Origin: Psychrobacter sp. JCM 18900 | Lineage (GTDB): Bacteria; Pseudomonadota; Gammaproteobacteria; Pseudomonadales; Moraxellaceae | Length of the DNA: 64,000 bases | Assembly: GCF_904846625.1 (NCBI RefSeq) | Contig: NZ_CAJHBL010000002.1 | Coordinates: 248,001 to 312,000, forward strand | Direction: 5' to 3' | In this document: positions 37,108-46,008 of the stretch, one piece after another | Numbering within the stretch: position 1 is the stretch's first letter | How the letters are laid out: every line of letters begins with the position of its first letter | Notes under the pieces: generated by a model | What the model saw: only the letters and a program-made list of their open reading frames with translations | Told to the model about the DNA's origin: nothing | The model's database searches: none | Made by a program: the position numbers and the translations under genes

Positions 37108-38601
37108 TTAAGCCATCATATAGCCCAATCCTAAGAAGGTCACGACGGACAGTCCCGCACCTAACATCGCATACGGGAATTGGGTAAAGGCATGCTGCAT
37201 GGGTGAGCAGCCAGCACCTTGCGCGGCAAGTAATGATGAATCACTAAAGAAACACGCATGACTACCGAATGATGAGGCTGATAACAATGCGCCAATCATA
37301 AGTGGTGTGCTCACGCCAAGGGCGAGCGATATTGGGAACACGATAGGCATCGCCAACACGTATAGGCCCCAGCTTGATGAAGTAGCGAAGGTTAAGAAGG
37401 CCATGACCGCAAAGATAACCGCAGGGAAGATAATAATGGTCATATAAGGCGTGATAGCTTCAATCACATACATGGTCATACCAAGCTCATCGTTGATTGC
37501 TTTTAGGAAAAAGCCACCAATAACGGTCGATAGTGGATAGAGCATGACTTTAAAGCCTTTAAAGATGGCTTCAACTTGTGTCTCAAAGCTTAAGATACCT
37601 TGCATCCAGTAGACAACGACAGTCACAAAACAGGTCAATAGTGCCCCGCGTAACAGGTCGATTTCAAAGTAAACGGTTGAGACAATCAATAGAATCATCG
37701 GAAAAGCAAAGTTAGCGATATTGGCTTTGAATGACAGCTTGCGCTTGGCTTTGACGTTTGAAATCAGTTGTTCTTCAACAAATGCTTCAGGAACAGGGTT
37801 ACCAGCCTTGGCACGTTTCTCTGCTTTTTTCATCGGCCCCCAATCGCCCAATATGCCATAAGCAACTAAGAATACAATAAGTAAGGCAAACCAAGCATAG
37901 GCCATATAAGGAATAGCACTGATATAAAGTCCAATGCCTTCGCCATCTGCTGCTACGCCATTTTCTTCTAGTAGACCTGCAAAGTAGACTGCCCAAGTAG
38001 AGATAGGCACGATAATACACATAGGGGCAGCGGTCGAATCGACGATATAGGCGAGCTTTTCACGAGAGACGTTATAGACGTCGGTGAGTTTTTTGACGGA
38101 AGTTGATACGGCCAAGCAGTTTAAATAATCATCGATAAAGACCACAACGCCCAAAGCAAAAGTGGCCAATAATGACTGACGACGTGACTTGATAATTTTT
38201 TGTAGCCATTCACTAAAACCATCTAGGCAGCCACTGATTTCCAGGAGTTGAATTAACCCGCCCATCAGACCACAGACGAGGACAATCCAAATGATAGTCT
38301 CGTTGCCCAAGACCATCGACATATTGTCTGCAAAGGGGGAAACCAAATCAAAGGGGTTGAGCATCACAAGGCCAGCGACGCAGCCTGCGATCATAGATTC
38401 AAACGGTCGCCTAGAGACAATGGCGGTGACTAATACTAATAATGTGGGTAATAAAGATAAAGCACCCCAAGATTCATCTGGACCACGGCTCATGGATAGC
38501 CAAGCAAAGGCCAGATAGATGACGACGGCTACTATTACGGTGAGAAAGACTCGCTTGTTATGATAGTGCCCTTCGACAGCATCATTGAGTTTCATGTTCA
38601 T
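37108..38601 (-). CDS. NhaC-family antiporter
   Basis: The 497-residue membrane protein has about 11-12 hydrophobic segments and the Na+/H+ antiporter NhaC-family pattern, including VFIDDYLNCLAVSTSVKKLT, VDSTAAPMCIIVPISTWAVY and the late ATSSSWGLYVLAMPIVFPI and FFSDSSLLAAQGAGC stretches. NhaC relatives include cation/proton antiporters and amino acid or malate exchangers. Its place between aguB and puuB suggests transport of agmatine, putrescine or a precursor, which is an inference. The ATG follows AGGGAGC. A hairpin lies between it and puuB upstream. Confidence 0.87.
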   Translation of the reverse strand: MNMKLNDAVEGHYHNKRVFLTVIVAVVIYLAFAWLSMSRGPDESWGALSLLPTLLVLVTAIVSRRPFESMIAGCVAGLVMLNPFDLVSPFADNMSMVLGNETIIWIVLVCGLMGGLIQLLEISGCLDGFSEWLQKIIKSRRQSLLATFALGVVVFIDDYLNCLAVSTSVKKLTDVYNVSREKLAYIVDSTAAPMCIIVPISTWAVYFAGLLEENGVAADGEGIGLYISAIPYMAYAWFALLIVFLVAYGILGDWGPMKKAEKRAKAGNPVPEAFVEEQLISNVKAKRKLSFKANIANFAFPMILLIVSTVYFEIDLLRGALLTCFVTVVVYWMQGILSFETQVEAIFKGFKVMLYPLSTVIGGFFLKAINDELGMTMYVIEAITPYMTIIIFPAVIFAVMAFLTFATSSSWGLYVLAMPIVFPISLALGVSTPLMIGALLSASSFGSHACFFSDSSLLAAQGAGCSPMQHAFTQFPYAMLGAGLSVVTFLGLGYMMA

Positions 38602-38696
38602 ACTTACGCTCCCTGTAGAACCTCATTTTTTAAAACAAACTCTATTCGGTGGTTGATGCTCGACAGCCAGTAGCGAATCAACTTTCTATCGAGCGT

Positions 38697-38726
38697 CCTA
38701 TCACAGCAATCCATTACTGTGATAGG
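38697..38726 (-). other. Perfect 10-bp hairpin between antiporter gene and puuB
   Basis: CCTATCACAG and CTGTGATAGG pair perfectly around a 10-base loop. There is no T-run on the minus strand, so it may be an RNA processing or stabilising element or a protein-binding palindrome rather than a terminator. Confidence 0.5.
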
Positions 38727-38799
38727 TCAAGGCAACAGTAGTTTTTATGATAAAAGCGTTGTCTATGTCGACCGCTTTTATGCATGGTTGGTCATGTAT

Positions 38800-40176
38800 T
38801 TACATGCCGGTGGTGTCTTTTAGTGCATACCACCATGAGCCCATGACCGAGTAAGGAACTCGTAGAGCCCTGCCACCTGGGAACGGAATCCAAGGAATCT
38901 GTGCAAAGGTGTCAAACTCTTTGGTTTTGCCATTGATGGCATCGGCCAAGATTTGCCCGAACAGATGAGAGCCTGTTACGCCATGTCCACTATAGCCGTG
39001 GGCGAAATATACGCGCTCATGTAGTTTGCCCATTTGCGGTACACGAGAGAAAGACAAGGCAAAGTTACCACTCCACGCGTAGTCGATTTTTACATCGCGC
39101 AGCTCTGGGAAAATCTTATTCATATTGGGTCTGATTTTGGCGGTGATATCAGCAGGATCTTGACCGCCGTAAACCGTACCGCCGCCAAACAACATGCGTT
39201 TGTCTGCTGAGAGGCGATAGTAGTCAAGAATGTAGCGCACATCTTCGACACAGACATCAGTAGGGAGCAGTTGATCGGCCAAATCACCCAATGGCTCGGT
39301 CGCGATAATCTGCGTCGATACTGGCATTACGCGATCAGTCAGCTTAGGAATGACTTTATTGAGATAAGCGTTACCGCATAGAACGGCTTGCTTACAAGTC
39401 ACCGTGCCAAACTCAGTAATGACTTTAATAGAGTCGTCAGCGTACTCAATATCTACGACTAAGGTGTTTTCATAAATCGTGCCGCCATTTTTTTCGATAG
39501 CTGCCGCTTCACCCAATGCAAGGTTCAATGGATGGAAGTGTCCACCTGAATGGTCGATGACACCGCCCACATAAGCATCTGACTTGATATGCTCTTGAAT
39601 GCCGTTTTTGTCTAGCATCTCTCGGTCGTGCATACCGTGGCTTTCCCACAGTGCATGCGTTTCTTGCAAATCTTTTAGCTGTCCGTTATTCAATGCTGCA
39701 AAGATGTTTTTTTCTTTCAGATCGCAGCTGATATCGTAGTCACTGACAAAACGACGAATAATTTTGCCACCGCGAGTCACGAGCTGACCGACGAAGTCTG
39801 CACTTTGTTGACCATAAGATTTTTTGATTTTTTGCAGGCTGGCATTTAGACCGTTGACGATTTGACCACCGTTACGACCTGATGCGCCCCAACCAATCTG
39901 TGCGCCTTCAAGCACAACGACTTCATGATCTGTTTCGATAAGGTGCAGGGCAGTCGATAGGCCGCTATAACCGCCACCGACCACGCAGATTTCTACCTGA
40001 ATATCGTTTTTAAGCGTTGGTCTGTCAGGCTTAGGGTTACGACTGGCTGCATAATAGCTGTCAGGGTATTGACCCTTATCCGAGTAATGCGGGATATTGC
40101 GCGTGTTATTAGAAGGTGGGTTTTGGTTCGTTGCCATATTGCTACTTTGATTGCTATTTGGGCTGCTATTTGACAT
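38800..40176 (-). CDS. puuB: Gamma-glutamylputrescine oxidoreductase-like FAD enzyme
   Basis: The protein (458 residues from ATG 40176) is a DAO-type FAD oxidoreductase. The dinucleotide fold is VEICVVGGGYSGLSTALHL near residue 63, followed by GWGASGRNGGQIVNG, and near the end FAHGYSGHGVTGSHL. This is the PuuB/OrdL pattern; PuuB oxidises gamma-glutamylputrescine to the aldehyde. An Asn/Ser-rich N-terminus of about 50 residues precedes the domain. The ATG at 40176 follows the puuA stop by one base and has AGGA eight bases upstream, so translation is probably coupled; longer starts at 40185 or 40209 are less likely. Confidence 0.92.
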   Translation of the reverse strand: MSNSSPNSNQSSNMATNQNPPSNNTRNIPHYSDKGQYPDSYYAASRNPKPDRPTLKNDIQVEICVVGGGYSGLSTALHLIETDHEVVVLEGAQIGWGASGRNGGQIVNGLNASLQKIKKSYGQQSADFVGQLVTRGGKIIRRFVSDYDISCDLKEKNIFAALNNGQLKDLQETHALWESHGMHDREMLDKNGIQEHIKSDAYVGGVIDHSGGHFHPLNLALGEAAAIEKNGGTIYENTLVVDIEYADDSIKVITEFGTVTCKQAVLCGNAYLNKVIPKLTDRVMPVSTQIIATEPLGDLADQLLPTDVCVEDVRYILDYYRLSADKRMLFGGGTVYGGQDPADITAKIRPNMNKIFPELRDVKIDYAWSGNFALSFSRVPQMGKLHERVYFAHGYSGHGVTGSHLFGQILADAINGKTKEFDTFAQIPWIPFPGGRALRVPYSVMGSWWYALKDTTGM

Positions 40177-40177
40177 A

Positions 40178-41521
40178 TCAAACATCCTGTAAATAGGTGA
40201 GGTATTCAAGGTTGGTCACTTGCTGAGCAAAGCGTTTGGCCTCTTGCTTTTTGACCGCAATCAATAGCTCAATCATCTCGCTTGGAAATAGTGAATCAAC
40301 CACATCGCTGCTCTCAAATTGACGAATGGCTGAGAGCCAGTCCAACGGTAAGGTTTTTAGTTCTGCTGCATCATAAGTAATGCTGTTAATCGGCTCAGGT
40401 GCTTCAAGCTTGTTTTCGATACCATACAGCATACCCGCCAGTACTGCGCTACAAACTAGATAAGGGTTGGCATCTGCGCCAGACACCCGATGTTCGATAC
40501 GGCGTGCTCTGGTGTCACCGCCAGGGATACGTACAGCTGCGGTGCGGTTCTCATAACCCCATGACACGTTGTTTGGGGCCAATGTACCGGGAGTAAAGCG
40601 GCGGTAAGAGTTGACATGCGGTGCAAACAATAAGGTGCAATCTGACATGGTCTTTAGTAGGCCAGCCACGGCATGACGCAACATATCTGAGCCTTCATCT
40701 GATCCATCATCGAAGACGTTGTTGCCATCTTTATCTAATAAGCTGCAATGCACATGAAAGCCATTGCCAGACTGTAGGCCAAAAGGTTTTGCCATAAAGG
40801 TGGCGGTAAGCTTGCGACGAGCTGCCACGGCTTTGACCACTTGTTTAAACAAAATCGCGTCGTCAGCGGCTTTTAATGGGTCATCTACGTGTAATAAATT
40901 GATTTCAAACTGACCACAACCATTTTCAGCCAGTGCCGCATCCACAGGGATATCGAGCTTTTCACACTGCGCGTAGACTTCGTCTAAAAATTCATCGAAT
41001 TGTAATAGGTCATTGATACTTAAGATGGATGTTTTATTTAGTCTTAGACCGCTCTTGGGGCGGATAGGTGGCTTAGGTGTCTCTCCCTCGGTATAGTCAA
41101 CCAAATAAAACTCTAGCTCCGTTGCCATCACTGGCGTCAGTCCCAGTGCTTTGAACTTTTTGCTAATGTGGTCCAAAACGTGGCGGGCATCACCGTAGTA
41201 AGGCTCATTGTCTTCGGTATATAGCCAAATCGGTAGTAGCGATGAAGGGGCGCTGGTATTGAGAAGCGGATAAGCAGCACGACCAGTTGGACGGGCAATG
41301 GCATCGATATCACCATTGCACTGCGAAGACTCGATGACATCAGCGCCCCATATATCGACACCTAAGATTGACAGAGGTAATCGGATTGCACCGTTTTCTG
41401 CTTTTTCCATTTGATCAAAAGGGATGCGCTTACCACGAAGTAAGCCATTGATATCTCCTGCGGCAACATAGACGTACTCTGTGCTGTTTGCAGATTTGAC
41501 CATTCCATTGGTTGTCATCAT
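40178..41521 (-). CDS. puuA: Gamma-glutamylputrescine synthetase, glutamine synthetase family
   Basis: PuuA ligates glutamate to putrescine with ATP, the first step of the puu pathway. The 447-residue protein has a glutamine synthetase-type fold: VYVAAGDINGLLRGKRIP in the beta-grasp part, ATELEFYLVD, GCGQFEINLLHVDDPLKAAD, GNGFHVHCSLLDKDG and SYRRFTPGTLAPNNVSWGYENR. The set fits PuuA-like proteins rather than GlnA. The start, ATG-ATG at 41521, follows AGGAAG. puuB begins immediately after its stop, and puuD-puuR diverge upstream. Confidence 0.93.
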   Translation of the reverse strand: MMTTNGMVKSANSTEYVYVAAGDINGLLRGKRIPFDQMEKAENGAIRLPLSILGVDIWGADVIESSQCNGDIDAIARPTGRAAYPLLNTSAPSSLLPIWLYTEDNEPYYGDARHVLDHISKKFKALGLTPVMATELEFYLVDYTEGETPKPPIRPKSGLRLNKTSILSINDLLQFDEFLDEVYAQCEKLDIPVDAALAENGCGQFEINLLHVDDPLKAADDAILFKQVVKAVAARRKLTATFMAKPFGLQSGNGFHVHCSLLDKDGNNVFDDGSDEGSDMLRHAVAGLLKTMSDCTLLFAPHVNSYRRFTPGTLAPNNVSWGYENRTAAVRIPGGDTRARRIEHRVSGADANPYLVCSAVLAGMLYGIENKLEAPEPINSITYDAAELKTLPLDWLSAIRQFESSDVVDSLFPSEMIELLIAVKKQEAKRFAQQVTNLEYLTYLQDV

Positions 41522-41987
41522 GTCTGTTCTTCCTATGAATTTGTAGAATTACTGGGTTTGTTACTGCTACTACGTTTTGGCTGTGGTGTCTAAACTCTAT
41601 GCTAGTGGCATTTATAACGAACACTTAATAAATAAGTATTTGATAAATGACGGGTTGAATATGAGGTATTTGTACTACTGCTAAATTTTTTATCAATGAT
41701 ATTAGTGACTTATAGGCTGTGCTCTTAGGCGTTTTTATTCAGTCTAAAAGTTAAATTCTGTTGGTTATCATTGCTGCTGACTTTTAATATATGGATGAAA
41801 ACTATAATTGTCAATTTTTATTTAAAATTATCTTAAAATAGCTCGAATTCGGGTTTTTAGTATAAATATCGATATTAATGAAGTTTATAGTTTACATTTT
41901 ACGAGGCGTTGTGTTAAATTTTAGCTAAATAAGGGATTAGACAACATAGGCAGCTTGGGTCTAGTTGTTACAACGAGGGAAAATGAT
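41522..41987. promoter_or_regulatory. puuA-puuD divergent regulatory region
   Basis: This very AT-rich 466-base gap must hold promoters for both puu units. Palindromes are AACACTTA-ATAAA-TAAGTATT (41620-41640), CGAATTCG near 41844-41851, and the perfect 12-base AATATCGATATT (41865-41876). They are candidate operators for the PuuR-like regulator encoded at 42703. I could not match the E. coli PuuR site by eye, and no small gene is evident. Confidence 0.5.
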
Positions 41988-42728
41988 ATGAAAAATTCCA
42001 GACCTATTATTGCTATTGTGTCTTGTCATAAGATGGTTGACGGACAGCCAGCACAGGCGGTATATCAAAAATATATCGATGCAGTAAACTTTTACGGTGG
42101 CAATCCTATACTGCTGCCAAACACAACTGCCGATAGTGAAAACTTCGATGCGCTGCTCGAAATAGCAGATGGAATTTTATTGACCGGTAGTTATAGCAAT
42201 GTTGCCCCAACTCGTTATGGCGCGACACATACCGAAGCCAAACAAGACCTAGGCCGTGATGAGCTGAGCTTCAAGTTATTGGCTTATGCAGACGAAAAAA
42301 ACATTCCGCTGTTTGCAGTTTGCCGAGGCTTGCAAGAGATGAATGTTCATTTTGGTGGCACGCTATATCCTGATTGGCGTGATATCGATGGGTTCTATGA
42401 GCAGCATTTAGAAGACAATACCCAGCCGCTTGAAGTGCAGTATCAGCCCATACATGACGTCATCATTCAACCTCAAGGAAGGCTGGCAGCATTTGGTGAA
42501 AAGTGGCACGTCAACTCATTGCACAAACAAGCCATCAGTGAGGTAGGCGAGCGTTTATTTGTAGAAGCGTTAGCGCCTGATGGTCTGGTGGAGGCTATCA
42601 GCTTGTTACAACATCCATTTATGATTGGTGTACAATGGCATCCTGAGTTAAATTATGCGCAAGATAGCTTTTCCAAATTTCTATTCACGGAATTTATTCA
42701 CCATGCCAGAGAACCACAAACCGAGTAG
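41988..42728 (+). CDS. puuD: Gamma-glutamyl-GABA hydrolase
   Basis: PuuD splits gamma-glutamyl-GABA into glutamate and GABA. The 246-residue protein is a class I glutamine amidotransferase-like peptidase C26: nucleophile C112 in FAVCRGLQEMNVHFGG, the WHVNSLHKQAI segment, and the late GVQWHPE with the catalytic His and Glu. GADGILLTGS-like features appear as IADGILLTGSYSN. The ATG at 41988 lies about nine bases after AGGG; an in-frame TTG at 41955 is rejected. Its last 26 bases overlap the start of puuR. Confidence 0.93.
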   Translation: MKNSRPIIAIVSCHKMVDGQPAQAVYQKYIDAVNFYGGNPILLPNTTADSENFDALLEIADGILLTGSYSNVAPTRYGATHTEAKQDLGRDELSFKLLAYADEKNIPLFAVCRGLQEMNVHFGGTLYPDWRDIDGFYEQHLEDNTQPLEVQYQPIHDVIIQPQGRLAAFGEKWHVNSLHKQAISEVGERLFVEALAPDGLVEAISLLQHPFMIGVQWHPELNYAQDSFSKFLFTEFIHHAREPQTE

Positions 42729-43455
42729 CACAACTAAAAGTAAGGCAGAAACTGCTGTCACTGATAGTGATAACATTGAGAACGATGTTGATAGTGTCGA
42801 TGACAAAGATGTAGCTGATGTTGATACTGAAATAGATGATATCGATGATGATGAATTGAATGATTCTGAAACAGCGTCTACTTCTGAAGCAGATGAATCG
42901 TTGAAAGAAGACATTGGCAAAAAGATTAACCAGCTGCGTCTAGCAAAAGGTTACTCGCAACGTAAATTGGCAAAGCTGTCAGGATTGACGAACACGTCTA
43001 TCAGCTCAATTGAGCGCAATAAGGTCAGTCCAGCGGTCAATACGTTAAAGGCGATTTTGACAGTGTTGGGTTCTGATCTGACTACGTTTTTTAGTGACGA
43101 GTGGAAAGAGCCAAAGGCTAGAGTGATTGTAACGCCAAAGGATCTATTAGAGCTTAATGAACCCAATAGCAAAGTGTCGCTAAAGCAGGTTTATAACTGT
43201 AGCAGGACAAGAAACTTAGGGTTCTTAATAGAGACCTATCAGCCAAATAGCTCAACAGAAGAAAAAATCGCTCACGAAGGCGAGGAGATTGGTACGGTCA
43301 TCGAGGGTAAGATTATTATCCGTATCGAAGACAGTACCTATTTACTAAATCAAGGTGATAGCTATGTGATTGATACCATTCAGCCGCATACTTTTATTAA
43401 TCCTACCGATAGCATCACCCGTATCGTAAGCGCCCATACACCGACGACTTATTAA
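42703..43455 (+). CDS. puuR: PuuR-like transcriptional regulator with acidic N-terminal extension
   Basis: The 250-residue protein has an XRE helix-turn-helix (about residues 70-125, LAKGYSQRKLAKLSGLTNTS) and a cupin domain (about 180-245, IAHEGEEIGTVIEGKI and GDSYVIDTIQPHTF), the PuuR layout. PuuR represses puu genes and is released by putrescine. Typical PuuR has about 185 residues; the extra 70 N-terminal residues are dominated by D, E, S and T. ATG at 42703 overlaps the end of puuD by 26 bases in another frame. A start nearer the HTH would shorten the extension, but no in-frame ATG exists there. Confidence 0.87.
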   Translation: MPENHKPSSTTKSKAETAVTDSDNIENDVDSVDDKDVADVDTEIDDIDDDELNDSETASTSEADESLKEDIGKKINQLRLAKGYSQRKLAKLSGLTNTSISSIERNKVSPAVNTLKAILTVLGSDLTTFFSDEWKEPKARVIVTPKDLLELNEPNSKVSLKQVYNCSRTRNLGFLIETYQPNSSTEEKIAHEGEEIGTVIEGKIIIRIEDSTYLLNQGDSYVIDTIQPHTFINPTDSITRIVSAHTPTTY

Positions 43456-43506
43456 ACCTAAGCTAAATTTCGTTAGGTTTGATATTGCCCAATGATGATT
43501 GAACAG

Positions 43507-43542
43507 AAAAGGCTACTTCCATTTTAGAAGTAGCCTTTTTTT
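43507..43542. terminator. Terminator after puuD-puuR
   Basis: AAAAGGCTACTTC and GAAGTAGCCTTTT pair around a seven-base loop, followed by more T. It lies 51 bases after puuR and also before the end of the convergent glycosyltransferase gene, so it may serve both. Confidence 0.9.
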
Positions 43543-43577
43543 AATTAAAAAATTACGTAACGAATAAAACGCTTAGT

Positions 43578-44909
43578 TTATGGTTGATGATTATCTTCAG
43601 TTGTTTCTACCCTATCGACATTATCCGTTGTCTTCGATTTTTCTTTAGTCAGCTTTATTTTTGGATTTTTAGCAACAGGTTCGATGTTTTTTACAGCGAC
43701 ATTTAGGGCGGGTTTAGATGCTTTTTTTAGACTGCGTTTGATGCGTCGAACTGCGATAGCATCTGCTTCTGCTTGTTCTTTGGCAAGCGCCGTATCATGT
43801 AAGCCTTGATATACCTCAAGCGTCTTTTCAATCATTTCACGCATGGTAAATTTGTTGGTCATTTCAGGACGCGTCACACTCTCCAGCTGATTTCTAACCG
43901 CTTTACAAAGCGCGTTGGCATTATATTTTTTTACCAGTCCTTGCGGGTAGAGTGGTTGTAAAATCTCGCTAAAGGCTGCTTGATCCCAACCAATGACTGG
44001 CGTACCTAGATGTATGGCTTGTAGGGCATTGATACCGATTGACTCGGGCTCATTAGCAAGTGCCATGACAATGTTGGCCGCCGATAGCCATTCCCGCATA
44101 TCATTACGCTTGCTACCCACATAGGTAATGCGCTCCGCCAGTCCCAAGCTGTTTGTGCGTTGGCGAAAATCTTCATGAGCGACATCGCCGTCTTTATAGT
44201 CTTCATCCATAATAATGACGTGAATATTTGGGAATTGCTCTTGCAGGTTACCCAAGATATCTATCAGCCACTCTTGCCCGTACTCATTACCGATGACGGT
44301 TGGGAATACGAGCCATTTTTTGTGCTCAAGCTCAGGGTATTCAGCAAAGGTATGACGTAACCAATAAACCGAAGGATTATGACGATAGGGGTAGCGGCGA
44401 GTGTCGATACCACGATAGATACGCGTGATGACTTTAGGATCTACGTCTTCGATGCGCAGTCCTTTTTTTAAGTATTGAGTGACACTATCAGATACGGTGA
44501 TTATCGTATCAACGTTGAGTAGGGCTTGAGAGTACTTATTAATAGGATAAAACCCATACATGGTCGAGACCAGTTTGGGAAAACGTCTGACACGTGCGCG
44601 GCGCAGTGCCAAATGCAATATCCATGCAGGGGTACGCGAATGTACATGAATGACATCAGGCTCGTACTTTTCTATCAAATGCCGTAGGGCAGAGACTTGC
44701 AATAGCGATAGCCAAGACTTTTTATTCACGTGTAGCTGATGGTAGATATTGCCATCGCGCTTGAGACGTCTAACCAAGTCATTGTCTTCATCGGCACTCG
44801 AGACAATGATAGAGGTATGCTCATTTTTGACCAATGCTCGCCCAAGATGAAAAATGCCGCGCTCGGATTCATCATGCTTTAGAGACGACAGTAAGCGCAT
44901 AACTTTCAT
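43578..44909 (-). CDS. Glycosyltransferase family 4-like protein
   Basis: The protein (443 residues from ATG 44909; a GTG at 44924 is also in frame) is a GT-B fold glycosyltransferase. It has an N-terminal acceptor domain (MRLLSSLKHDESERGIFHLG, YEPDVIHVHSRTPAWILHLA) and a C-terminal nucleotide-sugar domain (ITYVGSKRNDMREWLSAANI, then EPESIGINALQAIHLGTPVI with the E-x7-E type motif). The C-terminal 70 residues are Lys-rich and disordered. No ribosome binding site decides the start. It stands alone, not in an obvious polysaccharide cluster, so acceptor and sugar are unknown. Confidence 0.85.
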   Translation of the reverse strand: MKVMRLLSSLKHDESERGIFHLGRALVKNEHTSIIVSSADEDNDLVRRLKRDGNIYHQLHVNKKSWLSLLQVSALRHLIEKYEPDVIHVHSRTPAWILHLALRRARVRRFPKLVSTMYGFYPINKYSQALLNVDTIITVSDSVTQYLKKGLRIEDVDPKVITRIYRGIDTRRYPYRHNPSVYWLRHTFAEYPELEHKKWLVFPTVIGNEYGQEWLIDILGNLQEQFPNIHVIIMDEDYKDGDVAHEDFRQRTNSLGLAERITYVGSKRNDMREWLSAANIVMALANEPESIGINALQAIHLGTPVIGWDQAAFSEILQPLYPQGLVKKYNANALCKAVRNQLESVTRPEMTNKFTMREMIEKTLEVYQGLHDTALAKEQAEADAIAVRRIKRSLKKASKPALNVAVKNIEPVAKNPKIKLTKEKSKTTDNVDRVETTEDNHQP

Positions 44910-45059
44910 AATAGCGTTGGTCACCGGTTAGTAATATCAATTTGCTATTGTCAGTTAAAAGCGATTAAAACTCAACCATCAAGATAAAAAGATGAGGTCA
45001 GATAGGTAGTTTTTAGACTATATAAGCGTAAGACGGGGATTAATAAACACCAAAAGCCG

Positions 45060-45932
45060 TTAGCGTCGTTTCTGTAAATGCTCAGCATTGGGCAGTACTT
45101 GTTTTTCACTCAAGTATTTCCAGTAACGCTGCGGGAGATATTGCTTATGCAGCTTAGGGTTTTTGCGCTCTTTGATATTGACGTTAGTAAAGTAACCTTG
45201 CCAGAACTTTTGATAGCGCTGCTCATCAGGACTGTGGATGCTAGCAGGATTGCGTAGTACCGCATCATCGAGGTCGGTGATGGTTTGCAGCTTTGCTGGA
45301 CGTGATGGCGTACTATTACTTTTATCATAATAGATGCCATAGCCTCGCGTTAGATCATAGATTGCCCAGTGCTGATCCTGATAGCGCTGCCGAAAGTGCT
45401 CTCCAATCAATGGTAATACATTAAAATCAGGCTCTACACGTGCAAAATAAATATCATCAGTCGTATGCTCAAAACGTACAAACGCTTCCATGCGATGTTT
45501 CTCACGGCCGACAGATTTGACTGTCTGCACCAGCTCAAGCACGTCCAAATTACCAAGATCTTGCATAATCTGACGGCTAGGGTAGTCGATGGCATATTTG
45601 ACCACACGAAACAATGTCGTGCCGATATCGTCTTTCTCTGATAAGAACCCCCATAAGATATTTCGCATGCCTGAACGACCCAATAAGGTATTTAATTTGA
45701 CCAACACGCGCTCGGCTTTATCCTCATCAGTTACCACGCTAGTCGCCTGAGCGATGAGTGATGGTACATAGCAATCTTGCGCGGTTAGTTTCAGTGACAT
45801 ATCGTTTTGTAGGCGATTGACATAGACATAAAACACGGCACTCAGCCAACCTTCAAAGCTAGGCTCATACAGTACAATGCTAGGCGTCAATTGACCGACA
45901 GCGTAAGAGTCATTTTGCATAAGTGCTGACAT
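45060..45932 (-). CDS. TIGR03915-family putative DNA repair protein
   Basis: The 290-residue protein fits the TIGR03915/DUF4130 family: an N-terminal YEPSFEGWLSAVFYVYVNRL, a middle VKYAIDYPSRQIMQDLGN and FVRFEHTTDDIYFARVEPDFNVLPLIGEHF, and a C-terminal KFWQGYFTNVNIKERKNPKLH with YLPQRYWKYL. This family nearly always sits next to a radical-SAM protein of the TIGR03916 family, as it does here (76 bases upstream, same strand). A role in DNA repair or modification is proposed from domain content, not proven. AGGATAAAAC precedes the ATG. Confidence 0.9.
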   Translation of the reverse strand: MSALMQNDSYAVGQLTPSIVLYEPSFEGWLSAVFYVYVNRLQNDMSLKLTAQDCYVPSLIAQATSVVTDEDKAERVLVKLNTLLGRSGMRNILWGFLSEKDDIGTTLFRVVKYAIDYPSRQIMQDLGNLDVLELVQTVKSVGREKHRMEAFVRFEHTTDDIYFARVEPDFNVLPLIGEHFRQRYQDQHWAIYDLTRGYGIYYDKSNSTPSRPAKLQTITDLDDAVLRNPASIHSPDEQRYQKFWQGYFTNVNIKERKNPKLHKQYLPQRYWKYLSEKQVLPNAEHLQKRR

Positions 45933-46008
45933 GTTTTATCCTACATTTCTATCATAAATACAGTAGCCAGATGGCAACCTTCTCTAGCGCACACTATCTA
46001 GAGCCATT

